A stretch of DNA of 64,000 nucleotides from Gyrodactylus bullatarudis. Taxonomy: Eukaryota > Platyhelminthes > Monogenea > Gyrodactylidea > Gyrodactylidae. The position numbers and the translations under genes are program-made. Shown here one piece after another: positions 1 through 13,109 of the stretch (the first letter of the stretch is position 1; the number at the start of each line of letters is the position of its first letter). The stretch covers positions 653,822 to 717,821 of the forward strand of contig SSNU01000042.1 in NCBI GenBank assembly GCA_012064415.1, given 5' to 3'. The notes under the pieces were generated by a model. That model was not told the DNA's origin. It did no database searches and was given only the letters and a program-made list of their open reading frames with translations.

Positions 1-617
1 TTGATTGTAAATTAAAATCCATCATCAACAGCTCAAGTTAAAGGGTGGGAAAATATGATGTGTTTAGTGTAGATGCTTTATGATAGATTTATAAAGGCCT
101 AGTAGAGACAATGAATTGTATGCGTATCGATTCCTTTCTGCATCGTGTAGACAGCAACCCTTGAGCTGTAACACGTATAAGAAGAGAATTAAGGATTCAA
201 ATATCAGCATTTTCAAGGATCAATAATAATGATATATATATAATCCATTTAACAAAAAGACTGTATTGATTTTCTGGCAGTTGAATTAGAAGAAAGATCA
301 AAATTACAATTCCTTAGAGATCACGTGATTCATTACACAGCAAATGAAAGAAATGCTGGCCATGATCATAAAGCCTCTATAAAATGCCCGTATCTCTAGG
401 AGACATGGAAATGTTAACACACAGGTATTTTGATAGTCAAGTCCCTGTGTTAATTGGGCATAGTGTTTTCAATTCTAGTCCATGCCATTAGAGATTTCAC
501 AACTGTTGATATAAATAGGCAATCCACAAGACTATTTTGCTTCACTTACATTTCCCGGTCTCAATCTCATTTTGAAGATAATCAATAACTAAGCATTTTT
601 TCCCCATGAGTCCATAC

Positions 618-664
618 AAAATTTTTGAACACGCGCCAAGATTTTTTCAATGAATTTTACTACG
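618..664 (+). repeat. 47-bp exact repeat, copy 1
   Basis: Identical over all 47 bases to 19984-20030; begins AAAATTTTTGAACACGCGCC. Flanks differ. Confidence 0.85.
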
Positions 665-1879
665 GAAAAAAAGAAAGGAATTTTCGATGATTTCTGGGAA
701 TTTCGTAAATCAGACATGAAAAATTCTCATGTGCGTTTCTCGGTTGAAACATCAATTTTATACCAATTTTTCTCCATTTTCTCAATAGAAATCATGAAAA
801 GGGTTAATATAGAAGCTGTAGGAAATAGTTTTGCATTCTACTCATAAGCGACAGTTATTTTTTTATTTTTACGAGAGAAAATCGTCAATGTTTCTTTTAA
901 GAATTGTAGCCCTAGCAACGAATCCAACTAGCTCTATAGTAGTTAACTTAATTTTAGCAATAACAAGACGTGGGAGAGGAGATATTTAAACTGTTAGAAC
1001 CTCTCAAGTTGTCCAGTTGTATTATATTATCGCAAGTATTCTTTTCTTACTGCATCATCACCAGAGGGGGTAGAGGCAAAAGAAAAGAATATTTTAGCTA
1101 AAAATTTAAACATTTAATCTTTCTACATCAAAAATTAAGAGATACATTCTATTTTTATTAGAACAACTACACTAAAAGCTGTCTCAGTGTACTCTGGTCT
1201 AATTAGTCTAATGTATAGATGAAGAGAATAGATTTATTTTTCCAAACTTTTTTCTCATTTCGAATGTTTGTAGAATTGTATTCCCCATTTGGCTAAGTAC
1301 TAATTAGAAAGTAGGTAGCAGATGTTATTGGTCAAGGAGCTATGAACCAATCAGGGAATACTAGAGACCAAATTAATTAAAGAGTATGTTTGAAAATCAA
1401 GTAAATATCAAAGTAAGAAGCTTATATAAAGTTACTATAGAATACCGGTTAGATATGAATAGATTTTATGCTAAGATGACTGAATCCCCTGATTTGGTTA
1501 TATCATTTGAGAACTTAAAGTTGGGAATCTATGATTTTACAGTTTGAACAAATTAATTCATGAAAAACTAGCTGATCCGAACCTGCTACGCAGTGTTCCC
1601 TAAAAAACTTTTATTTTTGTATGAAGACTAAGAAATTGAAGCTTAGATTGGACCAATGAGAAGCAAGCTTAATTGTTAAAAATGAAGCCATCTGATTGGT
1701 CAGTCACTTTTTCGGTTCTGATCGAGATTACAGCCCAACTAAGGCAAAATCTAGAAATATTTTTCACTACGAACATGGTGCGTGGGGTAATCTATAACTG
1801 GTTAAAATTTTATCAAAATTGGTTGCGTAGTTTAGGCGCCCATAGGCTCACAAAATCAACTTTAATTTTTTAATAATAT

Positions 1880-2085
1880 ATATAGATATGGTCCTTTTCG
1901 ATTTGGGCCAAAGATCCCAATTTTTCAAACTTTGAACTGAGAATTTTTATTGATTTGAAAGTGACAATGTGGTCATGAAAATTAAACAAGAAAACTGAAT
2001 ATCACCGCCAAATTTCCGAAAGTTACCATATTTGAATTTGAGGGGATTTTTGAATTATCGAAAGGGGCTTGTTATTCGATTAAAA
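1880..2085 (+). repeat. GGCGCC repeat family C, degenerate copy
   Basis: Contains TTTGAACTGAGAATTTTTAT, TGATTTGAAAGTGA and AAACTGAATATCACCG blocks shared with the copies at 25560-25890 and 63755-64000. The family's other end (GTTGGGAATCTATGATTTTA) appears separately at 1518-1537. Confidence 0.55.
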
Positions 2086-3664
2086 TTTTCCTAGATCCCT
2101 CAACCATTCGGAAAAGAAGTAGGAAATCTCTCTAATGATCAACTTTCATAACACACGTAGATGAATGGATAGATATCGGAATTAGTCAAGGGAAATGAGA
2201 ATATGACGAGTGTGTTCCTTCGAATACCCTCGGGTAATATTATATGTATTATTACCACGATAGAATATGTATATGTATTTATTATATTTCAGGAGAAATT
2301 TAGTCAGAGAAAGTTTGTTCCCATTTCGCATCATTATGTATGTAGTTTGTATCAATTCAGTTTAGTTCTCTTCTCTTGAGAAATGCATCTTTTCATCCCT
2401 TCCCTTCAAGATTATAATAAGCCGATACAAGGTTAATACGGAGAAAAGGATTAGCCAAGCTCAGATTATAGAAGAGATCATTATTATCAGTGTAATTAGT
2501 AGTTAAGAAAAGAACGAACAAAATCTAATACAGATTCAAGTTTATCAATCCAAACTATGAACCTTTCTTTAAGAAGAAAAACAATACACTCTAACCTCTC
2601 AGTCCTATTTTTTTCAAGTGCTCTGATAAAAATCTGATCTAAAGGCACAGTCATTAGAGGAATGCTTGACTCCTTACTATATTTAATCGAATATACAAGC
2701 GTTTTAAGTATTGAAAGCTGAGTTTGAAAATGTATTTAAAAATACTCCAACTATTCTGGAAGAGAAGGTAGATATTTTGCAAGTTTTAGATATAATAAAT
2801 AATTTACATTGGATAATCGGGATGGCTAGTGGGTACAGTACCTACCTACCTTAATCCACTCCCGTGTTCAAGTATTAACCTCCTCGACTTTTTTGAGAAT
2901 TTCTACCTTTGTTCTCAGATAGTTCTGAGAATAAATTTTTACATAAATAAAATCCTCTTTATCTGTTTGTTGCTAAAATCTGTTCGAGAATTGTAATATT
3001 GATAGTTTTAAAAAATTGAGCTGTACTCTAACAGTCATTCTTCTTTTGATCAATACCTGGTCAATTTCTTTCACCTTGTTCTTCTAAAGATTTGTTCCAA
3101 TTGCAAATTTCTTCGAGAAAATAAAATTTGTCTGGTATGAATAAATGTTTGTTTTGTTTTTATCGATTATACAGTATCATTGTTATAAGGCTAGAATTGT
3201 ATCCCTATGATTATATATTTATATTTTGCTTACATTTTCCAAACTTGAAAAAAAATCAGTACACAGACTGTGTAAGTAAGTGAAGGTATGGGCTTTATAT
3301 ACAGTGTATCGTATGTTTGTGTGTGTATAGGCCATCTTGCATAGAACCTCAAGAGGAAAACAATTCACGCATCGGTATAACGAAGATTTAGTTTGGACAA
3401 GTATCTTTCCTCTTCTTGCCCTCTTCCTAGGTATTGTTTTATTTGTGTTGAAATAATGGATAGTTTCTTTTTACATTGGCTTATAAATTGAGATCCAAAC
3501 TGAATGGTAGTAACCAGAACCCAAAAAATATATAGTGATTGTTGTAATATTCAGAAGTATTAGATTCTGATACTTGAAAGAAAAATTAAGATTACCCTGA
3601 TAAAAATAGTTTGGACAATAGTCAGACAATATTTCTAAGAGATGACGTATTCTTCAGGACTCAC

Positions 3665-6600
3665 CATTGACTGAAAGCAAGAATGCAATTTGACCAGATA
3701 ATGCGGCTTATCTGGCAGGGATAGGACCCTCTTCTCAGACATGGTACACTCAATGTCGTCATTCTGGATAATGACATCTTTTTTGAGAATTTTAATTGCA
3801 TACAATTCATTGGTTCCCTTGCGTTCGGCCAAGACGACCTAAGAATAAAATAAGAAATTTTCATAGTTTCCTTGACATCTTGAAGATGAACGAATTCACT
3901 ACACATCTTCACACACAAAATCTCAAATTTATCTTTTGGATTCTATTTTGTCAATGTTTTATCTCAGAAATATTTAATGTAGGTTAAGAATTCATTCAAG
4001 ATCTGATCATTTTTTCTTCCTAAATTGATCTTCATCTACCCGAGATATCATTTATTTAGTTCGCAATAAAAAAAATAACTAAGAAAATCTTATTTTTAAC
4101 GTCAGCATCAAATCTAAGGCAAAGACTACATTTTCAGAATAGCCTTAATCTTACAAATTATGAAAGAAATATAAAATTAAGTTGTAAACTAAGGGGTTTG
4201 TCGTTTTCTAATTCAATGAAAAAACGTAAATTTGTATTTTTAAGAATATCAATGAACCAATATGTTCGGGAGTAATCATATCTAGAAGAGTGGGAAATTT
4301 CCTTTCCAATGGTATATTTTACATCTTGAAGGTATTTTAAATAAATGAGCTAGAAGCAATTTTAAGTGAATAAATTCATTTTGTCGACCACTATAGTAAG
4401 AGTCAAAGAAAATCAAAATATAATCTCCACTGTTCTTTCTTGACTTGTATCAATAATTATTGAAAAAGTATTGACACTGATGATGCTTTAAGAAATGCCC
4501 CAATATAAACATACTTTTTCTAATTCTCAGATTGATTTTTTTTCCTTTACATTTTCATATTCTCCTGACTATGAGTTTCTAGTAGTATTTTAATATATAT
4601 TCGGATATATTCTTGAGGTCTTGTAATTGTTTCTTGGGTCTAAACCAAAAGAAATACTCTAGTTCATATATGATTATCGTCAGATTCCAATGAAGAAGGA
4701 ACACTTGACCATCTTTCAGTACCGACTAAACCACTGAATCAGGATTTTTATCAATCAACTCTAAATAAATGTACAATGTTTCGGTTGCAATCCGAATCTG
4801 TTAAATCTAACTTGGGAAATTGAAATTAATTCTCTGATACCCCAAACATCAAACAACATATCCCAAATTGATCGGAATTTTTTACCAGTGCTGATTAAAA
4901 ATACCTTACGAGCCTATATCTATTTAAAATTGCATTCAAACAGTTCAAAATTTAGATTTTAATCGATTTTAGTTGGAAAATTTATTGAAAGTAGTTGGCA
5001 CTAATTGTGATCTAAGCAAAATTTAAAATAGTACATAGTTTTAACCGAACTTTTTTACGCTGAAAAATTCTCTTTAAAATGAGTTCAGTACATCTGGATG
5101 TTAAAAAATTTGCCTCTCTCTACATTGTACATGGACTGGTAAGAATCAAGGCTTTTCATGTTAAACTGCTGTACAACTCTTCTACTTCTTCTTCTTGAGG
5201 AGGAGGTGGAGGTGAGGTGACGTAGTAATGGAATGTAAAATATGTCGTAGGAATTCAATTAGGAATCCCCTACCCACACCAATATTCCCCTGCCTTAAGT
5301 AATATAACACAGAGAGAGAGAGAGAGGGAGCTAGGGAGAAATCGATATGTGGAGTAAAAATGCCAAATAGACAGAGAAAGAATATTCTGACATTCAAAAA
5401 AAGAAAAAAATGTAAAAGTAGGAGGAGGAAAAAAATCAGTGTGTGTATTAGAGATGGATTTTGCAAATTTTCGATTTCTAGCCAGGGTCAGAGAATCTGA
5501 ACGGGCTCTTCAAGAGAATACATAACCTATTTATGAACTGGTTGCAATAGAAACAATAATTTTCTATTACAATTAACGGGTTGAAAGATTTGCTTACAGT
5601 CATTTTACGAAATTAGTGGACAATTTTTCGAAATTAGTAAACGTTATTAGTGGAATCATTTATTACAAGCTATTTTTGTAATAAATAGATGATTTATAAC
5701 ACCGAAAATTAATTTTATCCAGCCTTTAATGGTTCTTTCCTAAAGGCTTTTCTCAAATATTTCAATTTACTTTCATGATACGGAGTAAAATCATTTTTTT
5801 CCATTCTAGCTATAGAAATTTCAACATTATTCTATGAAATCTAACTAATCCACAAATAACGTTAAGCTTGTTTACTAATTTCGAAAAACTGTCCACTAAA
5901 GACGAAATAATAATAGTAATTTTGTTTAAGCATTCTCGGACACCCCAATTTTCCTATGAAAAATAGATTTCTCTCATCAAGACACTGAAACAACTTTTGA
6001 TAGAATTCGTCATGGATTTTTAATTAGAGAAAATGATGAAGCTAGCATAGAGAATGTCTGAAACTAAATTGTAACCCATAATAATAGACTATAATTGTAA
6101 ACTATAATAATTATTATAATTATTGGCCTTTTACCTATTCAAGGTGACACATTGCTCTTTCTATGGAGGTTTATTTTATCAAGGATTTTCATGCTCAGTG
6201 GACAAATTCAATCGAGTTTGACTGGTACTGATCGAATTGGGAGTAAATTCTCTTTAAGTTGAGACAAAAAACTAAAAAATTGGGAAATTGTGGATGTGCG
6301 CTTTCCCATAAACCAAAACTGGGGCAATAAGTGAAATATGTCTTACGGATCAACTATTTCTATCGAAAACCTCTAAATCTTTGATGACTACCTGACGAAT
6401 TATAACAAGATCAATTTTAAAAAAATGGAAAATTATTTTGAAGAAAAGTTTAGAAACAAAATTTCATCATTCCGAACCACATTTAGACCCAGGGAAAAAT
6501 CAAATTGAACATGGTTAGAATTGAAAAATCTATCCTCTTTCTTAGTGTGTAGTGTAATGGTGGGGGAGAGGGGTCAATTTGATTGGCTACAATTCGACAG

Positions 6601-9600
6601 GGGAAAAGGGATGGTTGAAGGACTCACCTTGCCAAATGATCCTCGGCCGAGGACATTGAGAAAATTGAAATCAGAATATCTAGGAATGTCTTGTTTGGAG
6701 GAGGGCAACGAGTCCCTGCCACTTTGCTGTTCACCAGAGGAACGATTAAAGTCCTCTCGTTTCCTCGAATCACACTGTATGCTCTGGAATAGAATAAAGG
6801 AGTAATCTAACAATCTCTGATTTTCATCGAAATAAAATTCTCAATGAATTTAGTCCTATTAGTCAAAAAAGGAATACTTGATACCTCGAGGGGAGTATTA
6901 AATTTCCTTCAATGAATATCGTATCACAAAAAATGATTATCTTTGAGCAATCATAAGAAACCAGACTCCCTAGATGTAGAATCTATATTGTAGATGGTAT
7001 GTGGATTAGAGAGGAGAAGGGATGAGGAGGGAGGGACAAAATTCCATTTATTATTTCTCAACAATAGTTTTTATTTGCTTCCTCTGTATTTGGCATTGTT
7101 AAACCCGAGAGATTAGGACACAAAATAGAAACTTTTCATGTAGAGTGAATTTGCATCTTTTTCCCTACAGTCAACCGAGATGATAAGCTAAATACAGCTA
7201 TGTTCGACTTCCGAGAAATTGATCACGTACAACAAGCAAGAATCAATCTAATCTTCGTAGTACACACATAGGGAGATTTGTACTGTCTAGGCTTGCCTGG
7301 GAGATCCCAAAAAGATTTAGAATAGAACAAAACACATCAATCATTTCGTGTAATATAGACCATTCATTACCATCATATTTGAATGAATGCTACGAGTCCG
7401 TCCTACAAAGAGGAACACGAAACATTTGTCCTTTTATCCAAACTACAATCAATCAAGAGCGGTAAGTTTTGTTCTCGTGAGAGACAGATAAATTAACTCA
7501 CAGAGAATCTATCCTTTAGGTCGGCGATTGAATTTTCATCCGTATCAAAACATGGCACTGAATAAAAGGCGCCCTCCTCTTCATTTAAGAGTTTGTACCA
7601 GCTTTCTGTGATGGAGGTTTTCATGATTTCTGTCAGGCCAAAGCTGAGTGAGCCCATAAAGTCATTTCGTGATGTCCGATCCCAGTCCCATACTTCAATC
7701 GACAACCTTTTGCTCATATCCTCTGGATTGACTTGTCTGAAATAAATCAAGCTTTAATTACTCATTGATTATTTCCATTTCTCAGAGTGACCACAATTCT
7801 GCCAATAGCTGATTGATTGACTCTTGGATTTTATGCCAAGTCTCAATTTTATTCTATGTTATTCTTGAGAAGAGGAAATTTAAATTCACACATTCCCATT
7901 TATTCAGCCATGGTAATTGAATAAAGGAGATTCGTTCTTGTTTTTTTGTTATCGTCTCTCATAGACAAGATATCTAATCACACAGATTGATAATTCTCAT
8001 TTAGATACTCTGAGAATTCCTTATTCTGTTAAACATAAAGTATGAATGCATGTACAATTGAGTCTGAGTAAACATTAGTTCACACTCAAGTAATCAAGAT
8101 ATTTGTTTAAAACGTTTTTTTCCTTCTATGATCATGATCAACCAATAATTAGGTGAATAATCAAGCACCCTTAAGAATATCATGTTAATTTAAAATCATG
8201 AAATTCGTGCTTACACATTTCATTGAAGGAGGAATCAATGAAATTTCATAGAATAGTAGACGATAATAGATTACAACAACATCAACAAACAAACAAAATG
8301 TTTAACTCTTGAAAAAAAACAAGATCTATCGTTTCTTTTTGTCAAAGAAAATGAAAAAATGTTGAACAAAAAAAAACAAAATTTTTTAAAAAAGAATAAA
8401 TTTTGAGAGAAGAAATGATATTCTTTTCACAAAAATCGACATTGAAAAGTTAGTGGAGACCCGATTTTAATTAGTTAAACTGTCATCATCATCTTCATCT
8501 CTATATGAATGAAAGGGGAACAGAGAAAGTCAACGAACAAAAGTTTTGATAAGATCTAATGGAAATGAAATGAAAAAGAAGAGAAACTCCCAATGATTCA
8601 GTAATAGAATAAAAATAAATGAAGAAATAAAAAAACATCCGGACGACAGATAGGACGTTTCACTTGAAAGGGATTATTGATTTTAAGTAGAATTCGTTCT
8701 TTAATCATTCTCCATCTTTTCGATAGAGTCGATGGACTAGAAACAGAGAATAGGCCTTACTATTAAAAGTGACAGCTTCAATTTTGAGATTTCCCCTTTG
8801 AATTAGGAACAATAACGATTCGAAGGTGATTCACCAAAATGTAACAAAATGTAAGAAAATCTTGAAGCTATTCGAGAAACAGATTGTTACATTTACTATA
8901 GTAAAGATTTCAGCATTAACTCCCAGCTCAGACAACAGGCAGTACACAATAACTACATTGCATAACGTGAAAGAAATTCTATTCAAAAAAAACACAAGAC
9001 CAGGCTTCAAGGAAAAGGGATAGAATCAACTGCGTAGTTACACTTTTACGTCTCTTTACAGCCCTACAACACGTAGAGAAATACTATGACATAAAACTAG
9101 TTTTTTTATTCTTGGCCAACATTACCTGGGAGAAAAGGGGCAAGAGAAGAACACACATTCTTAATTCCTCTTTAACAAGATTTGATGAATTATTCATGAG
9201 AATTGATCTGGTACATATCTACCAATATGATCTCGAATTTTGATTTTGCTCCCATTAATTTTTTTATGATCCCTTACCCACCCTCCAATTCCTACTAGAA
9301 TTGCTTCTAGACATATTTCCCTTTTTATTTTTTGATTTCATAACTTTTCTCTCGAAAAAGATCGATAAGCAGATAAAGTCTCCGAAAGTAGAGGGAAGAC
9401 CTTTTTATTGGCCAATTAGAAATGAATTAGCAGAGCTAATAGGAACGAGGGGTGTTCCCATTGGTCGATAACATGAAATTTTATTCAAATTCGAAACTTT
9501 GCTGAGACTGAAAATTTAGAATATGAAATTTAATCGTGATCGTTCGATTGAATTTCTGGTACTTAAACTTTAGCTCACATTGTAAGTTTCTCATTCCAGG

Positions 9601-10538
9601 TTGGGTTAAGGGAGGCTTTGATTACTTTGGTCTTGCACTTTGTTTTCTCGCTCTCATTCGAACTGCCACTGGTTGTAATCATTTTGAGTTTAACATATGG
9701 ATCTGCAAGGCCGTTGGGATCCATTGGACTAAGGTTTTTTGCCTCGATAACTGAAATAATTACATTTTCATTTCAAAAATAAAAATGAAAAAATTCAGGA
9801 AAAACAAAGCTGTATTAGAATGGCACTAGGATTTCCCCACTTTTTCTTACAAGAGGTACAACAACATATGACCAACTATGTATATTTATATGCTACACAC
9901 ACACACACACACAATAGAAGGGGTTAGATAAAAACAAGAAAAAAAAACATAAAAGATATCCAGAAGAAAGAATTAAATCGATAAGAACTACTACTTACCA
10001 GTTACATAAAGGGTATTTTTATCTGCAGTAATGCTGAGTTTAATACGTCCACGTCTCTCTGTATGATCGATACCGCAGAGTTTTGGGGTTCTCTGCTTGC
10101 ACTTTTTGTGTACATTTAATCCACAAACTTCACAATTGAAACCCTGATGAAGTAGACCGTAGAGGAGGGAACCACAATGATCACAAAAAGTCGGACTCGT
10201 ATACGTATGCAAGATGAACTTGTGTTGATTGGCAAACTAAATGAAAAATCAATAAAGATCAAACTAACATCAGTATCAGGACCTTCATCTGCACCAGGGC
10301 ATTTGAAGGTGACGAGTTCGTGACATCTCCGATGAACAGCAAACAGACAAGTATCACATTGAAAGCCATGCTTTCGGAAACCCCACATGAAATCTTTACA
10401 GTGACCACAGAATGTTGGCTGTTTGAAAAAACGAGCCAAAAATCTATGGCCCTTTACATCGTATACATTTTTCTGTCTAAGAGCACCTCGTCGCTTGAAT
10501 CCTTTTCCTTGAAAACTCTTATCTGTTGATACGGACAT
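3665..10538 (-). CDS. Conventional protein kinase C, N-terminal half (gene continues past left edge)
   Basis: Ca2+/diacylglycerol-dependent Ser/Thr kinase. Six exons, 5' to 3': 10538-10269, 10236-9999, 9750-9579, 7736-7502, 6783-6628, 3838-3665; all phases agree. The roughly 415 residues visible are, in order: pseudosubstrate [11 protein letters not shown] near residue 15, with Ala where a substrate has Ser; C1A (about 31-80) and C1B (about 96-145) zinc fingers with complete H-C-C-C-C-H-C-C patterns; a C2 domain with Asp-rich Ca2+ loops ([23 protein letters not shown]); and the kinase start with glycine loop GRGSFGKV and lysine motif AIKILKK. The order C1-C1-C2-kinase marks the conventional (alpha/beta/gamma) class. 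The catalytic loop, DFG and C-tail are not in the window. Intron 1 is only 32 nt. The start ATG at 10538 lies 184 bp from BAP1, head-to-head. Confidence 0.95.
3839..6627 (-). other. PKC intron 5
   Basis: 2.8 kb, non-coding; holds the inverted-repeat element 5601-5910 and a (GA)n tract. Confidence 0.6.
5601..5910. repeat. Older inverted-repeat element in PKC intron
   Basis: Left arm 5601-5654 and right arm 5849-5910 are inverted copies sharing TTTTTCGAAATTAGTAAAC and, more loosely, AGTGGACA and GTTATTAGTGGA; the right arm has a 7-base insertion. About 195 bp lies between. Decayed MITE-like element; no coding capacity. Confidence 0.6.
7737..9578 (-). other. PKC intron 3
   Basis: 1.8 kb, non-coding, poly(A)/(T)-rich near 8290-8420. 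It splits the C2 domain. No repeat recognised with confidence. Confidence 0.55.
9895..9913 (+). repeat. (CA)n microsatellite
   Basis: Uninterrupted CA dinucleotides in a PKC intron. Confidence 0.8.
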
Positions 10539-10722
10539 ATTTTACAAGTCCAAAAGGTTGAATTTCTCCAATTCAATGTTGAATATTTGCTCAACATTCA
10601 ATTATAACACGAATAACTTACATTGTTACTCTTTAAATTGAATGATAATTTGAAAATTTTATTTCTTGTCTTAGGAATTATATAAAAACTAGCTATATTA
10701 TTACTAAATAATTTTTCTCATT
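10539..10722. promoter_or_regulatory. Shared divergent promoter, PKC / BAP1
   Basis: 184 bp separate the two start codons. It holds an imperfect inverted repeat at 10571-10602 (arms ATTCAATGTTGA and TCAACATTCAAT, 11 of 12 pairs) and a TATA-like stretch near 10679. A pyrimidine-rich splice-acceptor-like site ends in AG at 10673-10674, 48 nt before the BAP1 ATG. Function is inferred from position. Confidence 0.5.
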
Positions 10723-12383
10723 ATGGAGTGGAACCAATTGGAAAGTGATCCAGGTTTATTCACTCTGTTGTTGGAAGATTTTAACGTCAAAAATGTCCAA
10801 GTTGAAGAGGTTTACGACCTTACGACTCCACTTGAAGGCGATGTCTTTGGATTAATCTTCCTATTCAAGTGGCAGGAGAATGGTAAAAAGTCCCTTCGGC
10901 GAAATCCTCGGTCTAGTATCACCCTAGACCCAGAAATTTTCTTTGCCTATCAAGTAACACCGAATTCTTGTGCAACCCATGCACTTCTCAGCATTTTACT
11001 GAATCAAAACTCGATCGAACCTGGAATTCGCCTCCGAGAATTCAAGGAGGCAACAAAGAATTTGCCTCCACGTGTCCTCGGCCTTACAATGGGCCATTAT
11101 TCCTTCCTTTATGAAGCGCACAATAAACACGCGGCGTTCTATGGCAAAATCCAACTCGACGAAAGTCTCCAACACAAAATCTATGATGACATTGAAATGG
11201 CAATTGAACAGGCCAGAATTTTGGATGCCAACTCAAACGATAGTCCCTCAAAGACTGCCAGCTCAGACTTTTCCAAAGTCACTTATTCAATAAAACCCGA
11301 TGAAGATTCGTTTCATTTTGTCTGTTTTCTCCCCATAAAGGGACAACTCTATGAGTTAGATGGTCTGAAACCGGAACCCATTTGTCACGGGAAAATTTCC
11401 GACGAGAAATTATGGACCAAAGACTGCTTTGATCTACTCCAGAATCGTGTAAAGGACCAAAAAGATCAGCGTTACAATTTAATGGCTCTTGTTCCAGACA
11501 GTATAAAACTGATAAATGAGAAAATTAAGAAACTCAACGCCAATAGAAGCATTGTTAATTTATCTCTAAAAAAACTAGACAATGAAGATGTCTCTAGTAA
11601 TGTCAACACATTGGTAGCTTCAGCTAATAATAAGAGGATAACCAGGAAAACAGCTACAGACCAAACTCTGGCAGTCGACATCCCGGAAGAGGTCGAGACG
11701 GAAAGCAATCATTCTGCAAGTAACAGCTCCAAGAGAATGACTACTCGCTCTTCCAGAAGAAAATGCTCTTTTGAAGTAAGTTATTTCCATCTCGTTCAAC
11801 TTTTACTCTAAAGTACTAAATAGTGAATAGTAGTATGGACGTAAAGTGTTTGTATTTTTTTATTCAGTCATCAGTCACACCAAATATCCTTTCTGATAAC
11901 TGTACAACGAACGTACAAGATGACCAGACGAATAATTGTGAAAATAACCTCCTCTATTCTAAGGAAACCCTGACAGATCAGGTTACAAGTTTCTCCAAAA
12001 TTGATCTCACTTTACTGCTTAGCAAGATTGACGGTCTCCAGAAAAGGTTGGAAAAGTCCCTTTTTGAGCAGATCCAGCGAAAGAGACAATTCATCCTAGA
12101 AGATGCTAGGAGAGTACATAACTACACTCCGTTTATCACAGAGTTCCTCAAATGCCTCAATGAAGAGCAGCCAGAAGTGTTCGAGGACTTTGCTCGTTCC
12201 GTTTTAGACCAATCATCCAACTCAAATGGCAGCAGTTCCGGATCCAGTTTAAACGGCGGTCCCGTCAATCAACGAAAAAGTTCCCTGACCACCCCTAATA
12301 CAAAGAAACGAAGAAAACCCTCCAATAGTAAAATTGGACCCTTGAACACTGATAAACGTAGAATTGAAATTCATATTGATTAA
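10723..12383 (+). CDS. BAP1: BAP1/Calypso nuclear ubiquitin C-terminal hydrolase
   Basis: Two exons, 10723-11775 and 11868-12383, joined in phase 0, giving 522 aa. The N-terminal UCH (C12 peptidase) domain starts ELESDPGLF-like and has oxyanion Gln77, catalytic Cys83 (PNSCATHALL), His198 (SFHFV) and Asp213 (YELDGLK). The second exon carries the C-terminal ULD-type helix with an RRVHNYTPFI motif, matching BAP1 and absent from UCHL1/3, followed by a Lys/Arg-rich tail (KKRRKP) suited to nucleosome binding or nuclear import. In other animals BAP1/Calypso with ASX removes ubiquitin from H2A-K119. The long middle region of vertebrate BAP1 is missing, so this copy is Calypso-sized. UCHL5 is the main alternative; the ULD/tail arrangement favours BAP1. 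Confidence 0.9.
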
Positions 12384-12460
12384 GCTTCCTTTTTATTATT
12401 TTTAATTGTTACAAAATTGCACTGTAAATATAAGAATTTCTATATATATTTCTTAAGAAA

Positions 12461-12466
12461 AATAAA
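12461..12466 (+). terminator. Poly(A) signal of BAP1
   Basis: AATAAA 78 bp after the BAP1 stop codon. Confidence 0.6.
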
Positions 12467-12516
12467 ATCTGTATCTAATCTAAAGAAAGCAAGCCAAATT
12501 TTGTATTAAATGTTTG

Positions 12517-12522
12517 TTTATT
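12517..12522 (-). terminator. Poly(A) signal of COQ7
   Basis: AATAAA on the minus strand, about 42 bp past the COQ7 stop. It faces the BAP1 signal 50 bp away, so the two convergent transcripts end almost back to back. Confidence 0.55.
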
Positions 12523-12563
12523 TCTTTTTTTCATTAAAGGTAGATAAATAAAAGATCTGAGAG

Positions 12564-13109
12564 TCATATTCGTTCTGAGATGAATATGGCAGCCTTACAA
12601 CCAGCCTTGATAGTCTCTGTGAGGGGGTTGTACGCGACAGCCTTTTCAGCGTCTTCGGCAATTCCAGTGTCGTGGTGTTCCATTTCTTCGTCACGAAAAC
12701 GCTTCAATAGACTAATCAGACTCTCGTAGGCTTCTGGGTCCTCTTCGTAGAGCTCTCTCATTTGACTATTGTAGTGATCAGAGATTACCGTCTCCACGGC
12801 TACGGTACAAGCCATTGCTGCTTCTTTGCCCATAAGGGCAGTTCCCGCGCCGAGCATGTACCCAGCAATATTCCACAGGGGTAGCATTACTGTTGGTCTG
12901 GCTCTATACTTTGGCATGAGTTCGCAAAACTTGGAAAAGTGGACTTCTTCTTGTTCTTTCATATGCTTAATGGTTGGTCCGGAGGGAGTATTCTTTAGAA
13001 CGTCCAACTGTCCAGCATAAATTCGGACCGCTCCGAATTCCCCTGCATGATTAATTCTTATTATTCGGTCGAGTAGAGCTCTTGTCTTTGGTGTAAGCTT
13101 TGTTACCAT
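12564..13109 (-). CDS. COQ7: COQ7/CLK-1 5-demethoxyubiquinone hydroxylase
   Basis: Single-exon CDS of 181 aa. COQ7 is the diiron monooxygenase that hydroxylates demethoxyubiquinone in the second-last step of ubiquinone synthesis, on the mitochondrial inner membrane. The four-helix diiron ligands are all visible: RINHAGEFGAVRIYAGQ (first Glu), EEVHFSKF (ExxH), ETVISDHYNSQ (Glu) and DEEMEHHDTG (ExxH). Two internal repeats typical of the family are present. The length matches the mature enzyme; no mitochondrial presequence precedes the Met at 13109, and the frame upstream has no further ATG before a stop. Either an upstream exon adds the presequence or import uses an internal signal. It is head-to-head with Asterix, 130 bp apart. 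Confidence 0.95.
   Translation of the reverse strand: MVTKLTPKTRALLDRIIRINHAGEFGAVRIYAGQLDVLKNTPSGPTIKHMKEQEEVHFSKFCELMPKYRARPTVMLPLWNIAGYMLGAGTALMGKEAAMACTVAVETVISDHYNSQMRELYEEDPEAYESLISLLKRFRDEEMEHHDTGIAEDAEKAVAYNPLTETIKAGCKAAIFISERI

Larger units (their letters stand above)
1..3664 (-). other. PKC intron running off the left edge
   Basis: 3.7 kb with no further kinase exon. AT-rich; contains the 47-bp repeat (618-664) and a decayed family C copy. Confidence 0.6.

Noticed and set aside
5182..5466. 94-codon minus-strand ORF
   Set aside because: Made of simple (GA)n/(CT)n and poly-Leu/Phe sequence in a PKC intron.
11472..11708. Minus-strand ORF of 78 codons
   Set aside because: Lies wholly on the opposite strand of the BAP1 exon; a shadow frame.
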